Positions 8,813 to 16,058 of a stretch of DNA of 44,508 nt are shown in pieces. Origin of the DNA: an uncultured Granulosicoccaceae bacterium (lineage in GTDB: Bacteria > Pseudomonadota > Gammaproteobacteria > Granulosicoccales > Granulosicoccaceae); assembly GCA_937958675.1 (NCBI GenBank), contig CALGND010000021.1:1-44508 (forward strand), in the 5' to 3' direction. Positions within the stretch are counted from its first letter, which is position 1. Each line of letters starts with the position of its first letter. The position numbers and the translations under genes are program-made. The notes beneath the pieces were generated by a model. It saw only the letters and a program-made list of their open reading frames with translations, ran no database searches and was not told the DNA's origin.

Positions 8813-9334
8813 ATGCACGATTCGTCAAAACGAAACACACTAAAACTACTGGGCGGTAGTACCGCAGGTGTTTTTTTACCCTCATCATTGGTGTTGGCCG
8901 AAGCAGCCACTCGGGCAGCTGGCGCAAGCCAATTCCCGGCAGCCGCTAAACGTACTCCTGAGCTACTAATTAATTTGTTTAGAAGCACTGCGGTACCTGA
9001 TGATACTTTCATGCTGCAAAACCAAAGCAGTGAACGCTTAGTGATAAGCCGGTTTTTACCAGGTACTGTGATATTCGACGACGTCCAAGTTGATCTGAAT
9101 GAAGCCGTTGACAATACGGAGGTGATTCTTGAGCCTCATCAAGTGATGTCACTGCGTGCGCAGTTATCCCCAATAAACAGTGATGATGTGATGGAATATG
9201 TTTGGGCTAACTCAGCGGTAGATTCTATATCCGATAACTTGTCGATTGTATCTATCGGGGCGTTTATGGTGGATGGTCAAGCAATCCTTTATCCGCAAAA
9301 TACGCCTTCAGTACAAACGTCATTTCTCGCATAA
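8813..9334 (+). CDS. Secreted protein of unknown function with Tat-like signal
   Basis: I do not recognise the family. I chose the ATG at 8813 because GGAG sits just upstream; an in-frame ATG at 8783 has no such site. The resulting 173-residue protein opens with SSKRNTLKLLGGSTAG and a hydrophobic stretch ending near LAEA. This resembles a twin-arginine signal with Lys-Arg in place of Arg-Arg, as found in some Tat substrates. The mature part is acidic with no cysteine and no obvious catalytic motif; its strand-rich pattern suggests a small beta-sandwich. It follows cheB by 80 nt and may be separately transcribed. A role in chemotaxis is not supported beyond proximity. Confidence 0.7.
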   Translation: MHDSSKRNTLKLLGGSTAGVFLPSSLVLAEAATRAAGASQFPAAAKRTPELLINLFRSTAVPDDTFMLQNQSSERLVISRFLPGTVIFDDVQVDLNEAVDNTEVILEPHQVMSLRAQLSPINSDDVMEYVWANSAVDSISDNLSIVSIGAFMVDGQAILYPQNTPSVQTSFLA

Positions 9335-9380
9335 TTTTCTCGCGTAACTGTTTTGCACATCTCTCTGGTGTAGCGTGAAT

Positions 9381-9412
9381 GCCAGCTTGGTAGTTTTGTT
9401 TGCCAAGCTGGC
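9381..9412. other. Perfect 10-bp inverted repeat between genes
   Basis: GCCAGCTTGG (9381-9390) and CCAAGCTGGC (9403-9412) form a perfect 10-bp stem with a 12-nt loop rich in T. No T-run follows on either strand, so it is not a classical terminator. It could stabilise the end of the upstream transcript. It sits in the 192-nt gap between the secreted protein gene and the DUF945 gene. Confidence 0.55.
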
Positions 9413-9526
9413 TAAAACCACTAGTGCCCGCACCTACTCGAATGGGCGGTGCCGTTTTGTTCCAAATTGCCCATTTATAACGCGTCAGCTGAGCTACACT
9501 AAGTTCTTTCGATAGGGAGAATTGAC

Positions 9527-10879
9527 GTGAAAAAGCTGTTGGCTTTTATCCCATTGCTCGCAGGTGGTGCATGGGCGGGTACGACTTTAGTTGCAGGGAA
9601 TCAAACTGAGCCTGCATACAACGATCTAATCGCACACCTCAACGAACGATCGCCAGTACCGTTTGTAGTTGAGTCCTATGAGAAGGGCTATCTTAAGAGT
9701 ACGGCTATCACTAAAGTCATGGATTCTAAGGCTGCCAACGCTGACGTCGTATTGCGGCTCAAACATGAGATGTCGCATTCCACCATCGCTATGGATGATG
9801 CTGGTACCAGAGTAGGTAAGTCGGCGATTACGACAACGTTGTTACTAGATGAACCAATGAATCCGGATCTAGCAGAAATGCTTGAAGGTTTTAGCGGGCA
9901 AGCACCATTCGAATTGATTTCGCATGTAGGGGTTAGCGGTGAAGCGGTCAACACGTTAAGGCTTAACCCGTATCAACTAGAAAAAGACGGTGGTTCCATA
10001 AATGCTGGTGGAGGTGAAGTTCGATTTACCGTCGATGCCGATCAAGCTATCTACGGAAGCGGCGAGATGTTACCTATCAAGGCCGTCGATCTAAGTCAAA
10101 ACCAGGAGCTTTTCTCCAGTGAAGGTATTGACCTTGCATTCGATATGAAGCTCCATGAGAGTGGTTTTTACCAAGGCACACAATCTTTTAACATTGAAAG
10201 TATTTCTGGGATTGATGTCAGGACGGGATCTGAATTTGCGTTTTCTGATTTTACCTTTGACGCTAACAATGATTTATCGGGTGAAACAGGCAACGGCAAG
10301 ATAGTTTTAGCTATTGGTGATATCAAATCTATGTTGCCAGTTAATTCTGGGTCACTTGAAGTCTCGACGGATGGTTTGTCGATTGCTGCCATGACTGGCT
10401 TTAAGCAGATGATGAACGAGTTGGAGAACATGTCGCAAAGTGATATGGAAGCTGCTCAAACGATGATGTCAGATTATGCGAAATTAATGACTGAGCTGTT
10501 CCAAGGAGGTTCGTCAATCAGCTACAGGCTTATAGCCAATAACGATGGTGGCACGGCGGCAACGGATATGACTATAAACCGTAACGAAGACGCAGCTGAA
10601 TTTTCCAACGAGACAACTTTGGGGGATCTATTACTGAGCCTTAGTGGCGAGATAAACTTGGATGCTGATGGTGGTGCTGTTGATCTAACGCCAATGGGCT
10701 TCATGTTGCAAGCGCCACCAGCCAGTGATTTTATTTCGTTTGATGGTAATAAATACAACAGTAAGATCGTGTTAGCGGATAACGTTATCGACCTTAACGG
10801 AACGCCATTTCCACTCGATATGATGCTGGGGCCTTATTTAGATATGTCCCTAGCTGATGCAATGGTATTTCTACAGTAG
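9527..10879 (+). CDS. DUF945 (YdgA-like) family protein
   Basis: A 450-residue exported protein. It starts MKKLLAFIPLLAGGAWAG, a short positively charged then hydrophobic leader that may be a signal or an inner-membrane anchor. The N-terminal YNDLIAHLNERSPVPFVVESYEKGYLKS segment and the long repetitive beta-strand body are characteristic of DUF945, whose E. coli member is YdgA. The molecular function of the family is poorly defined; members are envelope-associated. A GGGAG site precedes the ATG. The gene converges on the minus-strand gene ending at 10893 and shares a strong hairpin with it. Confidence 0.8.
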   Translation: MKKLLAFIPLLAGGAWAGTTLVAGNQTEPAYNDLIAHLNERSPVPFVVESYEKGYLKSTAITKVMDSKAANADVVLRLKHEMSHSTIAMDDAGTRVGKSAITTTLLLDEPMNPDLAEMLEGFSGQAPFELISHVGVSGEAVNTLRLNPYQLEKDGGSINAGGGEVRFTVDADQAIYGSGEMLPIKAVDLSQNQELFSSEGIDLAFDMKLHESGFYQGTQSFNIESISGIDVRTGSEFAFSDFTFDANNDLSGETGNGKIVLAIGDIKSMLPVNSGSLEVSTDGLSIAAMTGFKQMMNELENMSQSDMEAAQTMMSDYAKLMTELFQGGSSISYRLIANNDGGTAATDMTINRNEDAAEFSNETTLGDLLLSLSGEINLDADGGAVDLTPMGFMLQAPPASDFISFDGNKYNSKIVLADNVIDLNGTPFPLDMMLGPYLDMSLADAMVFLQ

Positions 10880-10892
10880 TTCGCCACTTAAG

Positions 10893-12056
10893 TTATTGCT
10901 GCGAAGTGCGTCTTCGCAGCAATAGTATCAAGCCAGCTAAAAACAAAAAACTGTAAGTAAGGGATGCACCAAATGCTACACCTTCACCTACTGAAATAGC
11001 CTCGGCCAGTTCGGGTTCAGTTTCGGATTCAGCCTGAGGTTCAGTCTCAGTCTCAGTCTCAGTCTCAGTTTCAGTTTCAGTTTCAGTTTCGTTAGAGTTT
11101 GCTTCGTTAGCTATAGGTGTTAGCACAAACTGATCTAGCTCGAAACCGTCCTCTGCAGCTGAAAACATCAATTGGTGTATCCCTGCCGAGGCGAACTCAA
11201 CTGTGTCGTTTGCATCGTTACAGTTTGACCAAGACCATCGGTTCGTTTCGCACAAGGTGATGTTGTCGCTGGTAGAGGTCCATAAACCATCCACGCCTGC
11301 ATGAATTCGTCGATCATAGTCGCCGCTAGCATAACCGCGCACGGCGATCGCGTATACACCAGCTTCTGGTATATCGATTTCATACTGTAAGATAGGGCCG
11401 AAGCCAGGTTCATCCCATTGATTGTCGGTGGTAACGGCGTCGGATGCGGTCACTAGGGTATCAGGCAGGAGTTCCAAATACGTAGTATTGCCAGCGGAAA
11501 GGCTATGGTTTGCATCAGGATCGCTGCTGCTGTCTTGTTGTGGAGTGTCAATCGTGCTTTCAAACCAACGACTATCTGCTGTGACGGCTGTTTCTGCTTC
11601 AAACAATATGCCGACAGGTGGTTGTTCGCTTTCTTCAGTTTCGTCAATCGCACCGCCACTAGTGCTATCCGGGGCTGTGAAATAATTATCAAGGTTCCAG
11701 GTGGGCCCAATGATCGAGCAACCGTCTGCACCTAGATCAACGCGCCCTGGGCAAAGTACTTCATCTATAGCGTCATTAGCTGGGCCGTTTCCGCACTGTA
11801 CATCGTTATAGATTGGATTGTTCCCCACGCCAGGACCTGGGCCAATAATGTCGCAGATTTCTTCAACCGTCTTTACACCTGCGGGAGTGTCCACTTCGAT
11901 GACACCCGCGCCGTGATCAAACGTTGTCACGCAGTAGCATTGGTCACCGACTGAATAGCTGTCTTCCCACCCTGTGCCAGGGTTTATAGAGAAGGCGGGC
12001 GAACTGGCGAGGGCAGCTGTTATGCTTAGCCCGAGTAGGATGGATCGTTGTAGCAT
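10893..12056 (-). CDS. Surface protein with carbohydrate-binding-like domain, (Glu-Thr)8 linker and C-terminal anchor
   Basis: A 387-residue protein with a cleavable signal peptide (about residues 1-23, ending PAFS). A Cys-containing N-terminal region follows. A domain at about 150-315, starting FEAETAV and including EAGVYAIAVRGYASGDYD and DGFELDQFVL, resembles the jelly-roll carbohydrate-binding modules of the CBM6/35 kind. Then comes a (Glu-Thr)8 low-complexity linker at about 321-337. A hydrophobic helix (about 358-380) is followed by LLRRRTSQQ. Linker, helix and arginine cluster together recall the tripartite tails of sortase- or rhombosortase-processed proteins, but no clear GlyGly or PEP motif is present. 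Likely displayed on the outer surface or held in the inner membrane. The ligand is unknown. Confidence 0.8.
   Translation of the reverse strand: MLQRSILLGLSITAALASSPAFSINPGTGWEDSYSVGDQCYCVTTFDHGAGVIEVDTPAGVKTVEEICDIIGPGPGVGNNPIYNDVQCGNGPANDAIDEVLCPGRVDLGADGCSIIGPTWNLDNYFTAPDSTSGGAIDETEESEQPPVGILFEAETAVTADSRWFESTIDTPQQDSSSDPDANHSLSAGNTTYLELLPDTLVTASDAVTTDNQWDEPGFGPILQYEIDIPEAGVYAIAVRGYASGDYDRRIHAGVDGLWTSTSDNITLCETNRWSWSNCNDANDTVEFASAGIHQLMFSAAEDGFELDQFVLTPIANEANSNETETETETETETETETEPQAESETEPELAEAISVGEGVAFGASLTYSFLFLAGLILLLRRRTSQQ
10894..10924. terminator. Strong bidirectional hairpin between convergent genes
   Basis: TATTGCTGCGAAG (10894-10906) and CTTCGCAGCAATA (10912-10924) are perfect 13-bp arms around a 5-nt loop. 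The hairpin sits between two convergent genes and overlaps the last codons of the minus-strand gene. No T-run follows on either side, so termination may be weak or factor-aided. Stability as a 3' end protector is equally likely. Confidence 0.6.
11041..11088 (-). repeat. Hexanucleotide microsatellite encoding (Glu-Thr)8
   Basis: Eight tandem hexamers read TCAGTC four times then TCAGTT four times on the plus strand, encoding Glu-Thr on the minus strand. Copy-number change by slippage would lengthen or shorten the linker of the surface protein by two residues per unit without shifting frame. Confidence 0.95.
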
Positions 12057-12163
12057 TTGTACTAGTTATGAGCGTGAGATAGTGTATACCAGCGGCCTGA
12101 AGCGCCGAAATTCCAGTGATTACGGTCTTGCGATATGTGTCATGTTTTCTGAATATCTACTGG

Positions 12164-12190
12164 TTCACAAAAATTCCCTTCTGCTATGCT
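12164..12190 (+). promoter_or_regulatory. Candidate extended -10 promoter for the phnN-like gene
   Basis: TATGCT at 12185-12190 is preceded by TGC, giving an extended -10, with a loose TTCACA (12164-12169) 15 nt upstream. Its position overlaps the in-frame ATG at 12186 and so favours the ATG at 12222 as start of the gene. Confidence 0.35.
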
Positions 12191-12221
12191 CATTGGGTTC
12201 ATTAGCGTTCTATATCTGCGT

Positions 12222-12800
12222 ATGTCTTCAAGCCAAGCCGCCCACACTGGATGCCTTTTGCTGGTTATCGGCGCTAGTGGTGTGGGCAAGGACAGCATCC
12301 TTTCCGCGGTGAACCGCCGCTTTGCTAATCATCCACAAATTCACTTTCTCAAACGAGTTATTACCCGCCCGTGCAACCCTGATGATGAAGTGCATGACTC
12401 ATTAACTGAAGAGCTATTCATACAAGCACTAAAGCGTGGTGAATTTGCGGTGAGCTGGCAAGCTAATGATAATTACTATGGCTTGCCGCAGCATGCGCGA
12501 GAGAAAATTGAAGATGGAATGGTAGTGGTGGCGAACGGTAGTCGTGGAGCGCTGGAGGCAATAAGAGCAGCGTTTCCTAAAATCGAAGTGGTGTTAATCG
12601 TTGCTAGGGCAGATACAGTTCAACAACGATTAACATCACGAACACGTGATAGCGCTGAACAAATTGTTAAACGTTTGCAACGTAATACCGAACTTGATAT
12701 AAAGTCGCTACAGCGCCATACGGTCATTGATAATGATGGCCCTTTGCAGGATGCAGTCGACGCCTTATCAGATCACTTGATCGCATTGCTACCTAATTAA
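12222..12800 (+). CDS. phnN: PhnN-like ribose 1,5-bisphosphate phosphokinase
   Basis: A P-loop kinase of the guanylate-kinase fold, 192 residues from the ATG at 12222 (an in-frame ATG at 12186 would add 12). The Walker A sequence LVIGASGVGKDS is at about 14-25. KRVITRP, the GEFAVSW segment and the NYYGLP motif match PhnN, which phosphorylates ribose 1,5-bisphosphate to PRPP in the C-P lyase pathway. No phosphonate genes (phnG to phnM) are in the window, so it may instead recycle ribose bisphosphates for nucleotide or NAD synthesis. Guanylate kinase is an alternative, but the RVITRP and GKDS motifs favour PhnN. Confidence 0.82.
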   Translation: MSSSQAAHTGCLLLVIGASGVGKDSILSAVNRRFANHPQIHFLKRVITRPCNPDDEVHDSLTEELFIQALKRGEFAVSWQANDNYYGLPQHAREKIEDGMVVVANGSRGALEAIRAAFPKIEVVLIVARADTVQQRLTSRTRDSAEQIVKRLQRNTELDIKSLQRHTVIDNDGPLQDAVDALSDHLIALLPN

Positions 12801-12847
12801 ATTTCTAAGTTAACAATACTTATATAAAAAAGTACATTGAGAACGCT

Positions 12848-13807
12848 ATGAAAACGGGTTTTATTGGTTTGGGAAATGTTGGCGGAAAGCTATGCGGTAG
12901 CTTGTTACGCAACGGGGTTGATCTGACAGTACTTGATTTGGATAAGGCGGTTGCTCAGCCGTTTCTTGATGCGGGGGCTAAGTGGGGCGATGCGCCAAAG
13001 GCGATGGCAGAGTCATGTGAATTATTGATTACCTGTTTGCCATCACCTGCTGCATCTGCAATGGTGCTTGAGGATGATAACGGCATACTAGCTGGCTTGT
13101 CTGAAGGTAAAATCTGGGCTGAGATGAGCACGACCGATCAGGCTGAAGTCTTGCGCCTGGGTGAAAAAGTGCAGGCTATTGGCGCACATGCTGTTGACTG
13201 CCCAGTGTCGGGTGGTTGCCACCGAGCAGCGACGGGAAATATTTCGATATTTGCAGGTTGCGATCGTCAGGTGTTTGAACGCATGTTGCCTGTGCTGACA
13301 AAATTAGGCCGACGTGTCTTACATACCGGTGAGCTAGGTAGCGCCTCGGTGCTTAAAGTACTTACTAATTATTTAGCAACTGCCAATTTGCTTACGCTTT
13401 GTGAAGCCTTGGTTACCGCTAAAAAAGCAGGTATGGACCTCGCCACCACCTACGAAGCTGTGCGTATATCGTCAGGCAATTCGTTTGTACATGAAACCGA
13501 GAGTCAAGTGATATTAAATGGCTCGCGCGATATCAATTTCACCATGGACTTAGTTTTAAAGGATATCGGCTTATTTCAAAGCATCGCAGAGCGAGCTGGT
13601 GTTGAACTAGAAATCAGCCCGTTGATGATCAAGATTATGGAAGACGGCCAGGAGCGCTATGGGCCCAGAGAATGGTCACCCAATATTATTAAGCGCTTGG
13701 AGGAATCCGCAGGCGTTAGTGTTTTGGCGGATGGGTTTCCTGCTGATATGGTTGATGATGAGCCCGAAGAGCCGGGGTATGAGGTAGTGCCGAAAGGCCG
13801 ATCGTAG
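12848..13807 (+). CDS. NAD(P)-dependent beta-hydroxyacid dehydrogenase (3-hydroxyisobutyrate dehydrogenase family)
   Basis: A 319-residue oxidoreductase. The N-terminal Rossmann motif is GFIGLGNVGG (4-13), with Asp at the end of the second strand (VLDLD), which suggests NAD rather than NADP. The substrate motif DCPVSGG is at 117-123, and catalytic K170 with N174 lie in the KxxxN pattern of the family. The C-terminal helical domain is present, with an acidic tail longer than usual. Relatives act on 3-hydroxyisobutyrate, tartronate semialdehyde or similar acids. The neighbours do not fix the substrate, although a valine-pathway role would suit an organism that degrades leucine. It lies 47 nt after phnN. 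Confidence 0.85.
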   Translation: MKTGFIGLGNVGGKLCGSLLRNGVDLTVLDLDKAVAQPFLDAGAKWGDAPKAMAESCELLITCLPSPAASAMVLEDDNGILAGLSEGKIWAEMSTTDQAEVLRLGEKVQAIGAHAVDCPVSGGCHRAATGNISIFAGCDRQVFERMLPVLTKLGRRVLHTGELGSASVLKVLTNYLATANLLTLCEALVTAKKAGMDLATTYEAVRISSGNSFVHETESQVILNGSRDINFTMDLVLKDIGLFQSIAERAGVELEISPLMIKIMEDGQERYGPREWSPNIIKRLEESAGVSVLADGFPADMVDDEPEEPGYEVVPKGRS

Positions 13808-13811
13808 TGCG

Positions 13812-14105
13812 TCATTGGGCGAGACAGTCGTCAATCGCCTCCACCAAATCAAAGTCCCGCTGGCTAATGCCTTTAAATTGGTGTGTTGTGAGCCAAACTT
13901 CTACCGTTTGGTAGCTATTACTCCAATCCGGGTGATGGTCTTGCTTTTCAGCGATTATGGCTATTCGCGTCATAAATCCAAAAGCGGCTGCGAAATTGTC
14001 GAATCGTAAGCGCCTATAAAGCTTGTTATTGTTGACTGTCCAGTCAGTGTGATTGGCTAAAAACTCTTCGATCTGTTGGTCATTTACCTTCATCGCGCGG
14101 CTCAC
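13812..14105 (-). CDS. phhB: Pterin-4a-carbinolamine dehydratase
   Basis: A 97-residue protein with the full family signature: FGFMTRIAIIAEKQDHHPDW, SNSYQTVEVWLTTH, then the Asp-containing C-terminal helix. It dehydrates 4a-hydroxytetrahydrobiopterin, regenerating the cofactor of phenylalanine hydroxylase. No phhA lies in the window. The first possible start is GTG at 14105, which directly follows the stop of a small upstream reading frame. ATG at 14093 is an alternative; neither has a strong ribosome-binding site. It converges with the dehydrogenase gene ending at 13807, leaving only 4 nt between the stop codons. Confidence 0.92.
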   Translation of the reverse strand: MSRAMKVNDQQIEEFLANHTDWTVNNNKLYRRLRFDNFAAAFGFMTRIAIIAEKQDHHPDWSNSYQTVEVWLTTHQFKGISQRDFDLVEAIDDCLAQ

Positions 14106-14201
14106 TTATTTGTTGGTCCAGTCCCAATTTACACCCTCTTGCTCGCTGATAGGGCCTTGGTACGCCGGTTCATGGTGTGGATATTGCAACTGAGGGCGCA
14201 T
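14106..14201 (-). CDS. Possible 31-residue small protein upstream of phhB
   Basis: From the ATG at 14199-14201 a short frame encodes MRPQLQYPHHEPAYQGPISE and ends VNWDWTNK at a TAA that touches the GTG start of phhB, in the same frame. The frame stays open upstream of the ATG without another clear start. I do not recognise the peptide. It could be a real small protein translationally coupled to phhB, the remnant of an N-terminal extension split by a stop codon, or chance. The ribosome-binding site is weak. Confidence 0.3.
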   Translation of the reverse strand: MRPQLQYPHHEPAYQGPISEQEGVNWDWTNK

Positions 14202-14253
14202 TACCCGGCTAATACCTAGCTGTGTTTCGGCATTCCTTTGGAGACTAATAGAT

Positions 14254-14898
14254 ATGCTCGCTAACGTTGATTACTGGCAGTCCGTATACGCCAGCTCTGC
14301 TGTGCCTACTCACCCGTCGCAATTCGCGGTGTTTGTACAATCATGGTTGCATAGCACTGACGCTACGATCATTGAGGTAGGTTGCGGTAACGGGCGCGAT
14401 TCGCGTTTCTTCCATGGCCAAGGTCATAACGTAGTAGTGACTGATCAAGTCATATGCGATGAGTTGAGCGAATTTGCTGATGACAATGAGCGTTTTGCAG
14501 CAGTTGAATCCAATATAGAAGATGCAGCCGAAGCGCTAAAAGATTTGGTTGATTTCAGAAAGCCGGTTGTTTTGTATTCGCGCTTTTTTCAACACGCAAT
14601 ACCTGAAGAAGTGCAGCAGGCGCAGCTGGCAAGCTTTTCTAAAGTGCTAAATAAGGATTCAATCCTATTTTTTGAATTTCGTCTTGATGGTGACAAAGAT
14701 ATGCCTAAAGAATTTGGTACAACTCACTATCGCCGTTTTCAATCATCTGCAGATTTTATTGAATCCTTGCGTGAAAACAATTTTGAATGTGGTTATTCAT
14801 GTGAAGGGCAGGGGTATGCTCGTTACAAGAGCGAGGACCCAGAAGTTGGTCGCTTTGTTGCGAGCTTACAGGCTAAAGATCACTTACGATTGGTGTAA
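14254..14898 (+). CDS. Class I SAM-dependent methyltransferase
   Basis: A 214-residue soluble protein. Motif I is IIEVGCGNGRDSRFF (about 39-53), followed by an Asp-ended second strand (VVVTDQ) and a motif IV-like VVLYSRFFQHAI. It also has the YWQSVYAS opening seen in small-molecule methyltransferases. A GGAG site precedes the ATG. The next gene starts 9 nt after the stop, so the two are almost certainly co-transcribed and may modify the same substrate. That substrate may be a surface sugar or amino sugar if the LicD-like partner acts on envelope glycans. This is inference. Confidence 0.82.
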   Translation: MLANVDYWQSVYASSAVPTHPSQFAVFVQSWLHSTDATIIEVGCGNGRDSRFFHGQGHNVVVTDQVICDELSEFADDNERFAAVESNIEDAAEALKDLVDFRKPVVLYSRFFQHAIPEEVQQAQLASFSKVLNKDSILFFEFRLDGDKDMPKEFGTTHYRRFQSSADFIESLRENNFECGYSCEGQGYARYKSEDPEVGRFVASLQAKDHLRLV

Positions 14899-14907
14899 GG
14901 GGTCAAC

Positions 14908-15894
14908 ATGCTTTCGTCAATAAAAAAAACAATGGGTTCTGTAATGTTGCCAAAAGCTAGCATTAAGGTCGCTGCTAATAAACTTCGAGTCGACGGTATT
15001 GTGCCCGACACTAGCGAAGGTTTGATTGGTATCTATATAGATGATCTACTGCTGACGAGAGTACCTTTAAATAATCGTGTTAGTGCTGATTACGGCTCCT
15101 TTGTTTTTAGAGCCGCAAAAAGCCTAGCCGATGCTCTGCCAGCAGAATATCAATTAAAAGCTGAGCTGCCCGATGGTAGTTGGCTCTGTGTTGAAGAAAC
15201 TAGCCCGCTAGGCGCAGGCGATGGATCATTGCAAGCTCAGCTTGATGATGGTTTTATGGTGAGTGCAAAAGCGGGTTATTTATTCAAGCCACCAGTTGAT
15301 AAGCCGGGTTGGACAAGTGATATTTTTGATGCCTATACCTTGGCCCAACAAGCGCTATCTGATGTGCCGGGTACATCTGGCTTATTTGTAGCCTATGGTT
15401 CCTTGCTAGGTCTTGTGCGCGACGGTCAATTTATCGCGCATGATGATGATTTTGATTCAGGTTTCGTTGTTGAAGCTGAAACTCCCGAGGAAGCTGCTGC
15501 TAAATTACACGAAGTAATGGATCACTTAAGAGCGGCTGGACATACTGTTACGGGTAATGGACGTTGGGGAAATTTCAATTTGTGTTTTCCCGATTTACCA
15601 TCAGTTGATATGTTCTTGATGTATTACCGACCAAAAACTGGCGAGCTATGTTCTTATAACCTTGCGCACAAGTGCTCGCTGGATATGATGCTGCCGCTAA
15701 AGGCTGCTAAATTTTCCGATGTGGATGTCTTAATACCTCAGGATGCAGAAGCGATGCTGGCAGCAACATATGGTGACGGTTGGGCGACACCGGATCCGTA
15801 CTTCCAATGGGATATGACGCCGTATCATGATCGTCTCAAGAATGAATTTGCCAAGGCATACACGGTCATTGCGGATCGCAAGAAAGCGGCATAA
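14908..15894 (+). CDS. LicD-like nucleotidyltransferase-fold protein
   Basis: A 328-residue protein with the LicD core at about 161-186: VAYGSLLGLVRDGQFIAHDD then DFDSG, the aspartate pattern that binds metal in nucleotidyltransferase-fold enzymes. A later D-M-F-L-M-Y strand gives a further acidic residue, and the YGDGWATPD segment near the C terminus matches the LicD 'YG..W..P' element. The N-terminal 130 residues form a separate beta-rich domain I do not recognise. LicD proteins add phosphocholine or other phospho-groups to glycans. AAGGGG lies upstream of the ATG. No choline kinase or uptake gene is nearby, so the donor is open. Confidence 0.75.
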   Translation: MLSSIKKTMGSVMLPKASIKVAANKLRVDGIVPDTSEGLIGIYIDDLLLTRVPLNNRVSADYGSFVFRAAKSLADALPAEYQLKAELPDGSWLCVEETSPLGAGDGSLQAQLDDGFMVSAKAGYLFKPPVDKPGWTSDIFDAYTLAQQALSDVPGTSGLFVAYGSLLGLVRDGQFIAHDDDFDSGFVVEAETPEEAAAKLHEVMDHLRAAGHTVTGNGRWGNFNLCFPDLPSVDMFLMYYRPKTGELCSYNLAHKCSLDMMLPLKAAKFSDVDVLIPQDAEAMLAATYGDGWATPDPYFQWDMTPYHDRLKNEFAKAYTVIADRKKAA

Positions 15895-15947
15895 ATCGTC
15901 GTACGATCATATTGTAGCTGTCAACGCCCTAATGCCAGTATAAGCTC

Positions 15948-16058
15948 TATAATAAATAGATCCCCGCGCCTTCGCGAGGACTAGGTGCCCTGCGGGGTAT
16001 GACATAGCCGACGCCGTATGCAATGTAGGCGGTCGATGGCTTAGGGAGAGTGGACGCA
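15948..16058 (+). promoter_or_regulatory. Promoter and structured leader of the oxidoreductase/leucine operon
   Basis: A perfect -10 TATAAT lies at 15948-15953 with no good -35. A transcript from about 15960 would open with CCCCGC (15962-15967), which can pair with GCGGGG (15992-15997). The overlapping CGCG/CGCG arms around a CCTT loop (15965-15976) are a mutually exclusive alternative. The leader is about 100 nt and lacks a T-run, so any regulation would act at translation or by protein binding. I recognise no known riboswitch. Confidence 0.4.

Noticed and set aside
8779-9114. Minus-strand open frame opposite the exported protein gene
   Set aside because: It overlaps the plus-strand gene that has a leader sequence and ribosome-binding site, and its translation looks like antisense of that gene.
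12186-12221. N-terminal extension of the PhnN-like protein from ATG 12186
   Set aside because: The ATG overlaps a likely -10 box and the extra residues have no counterpart in the family.
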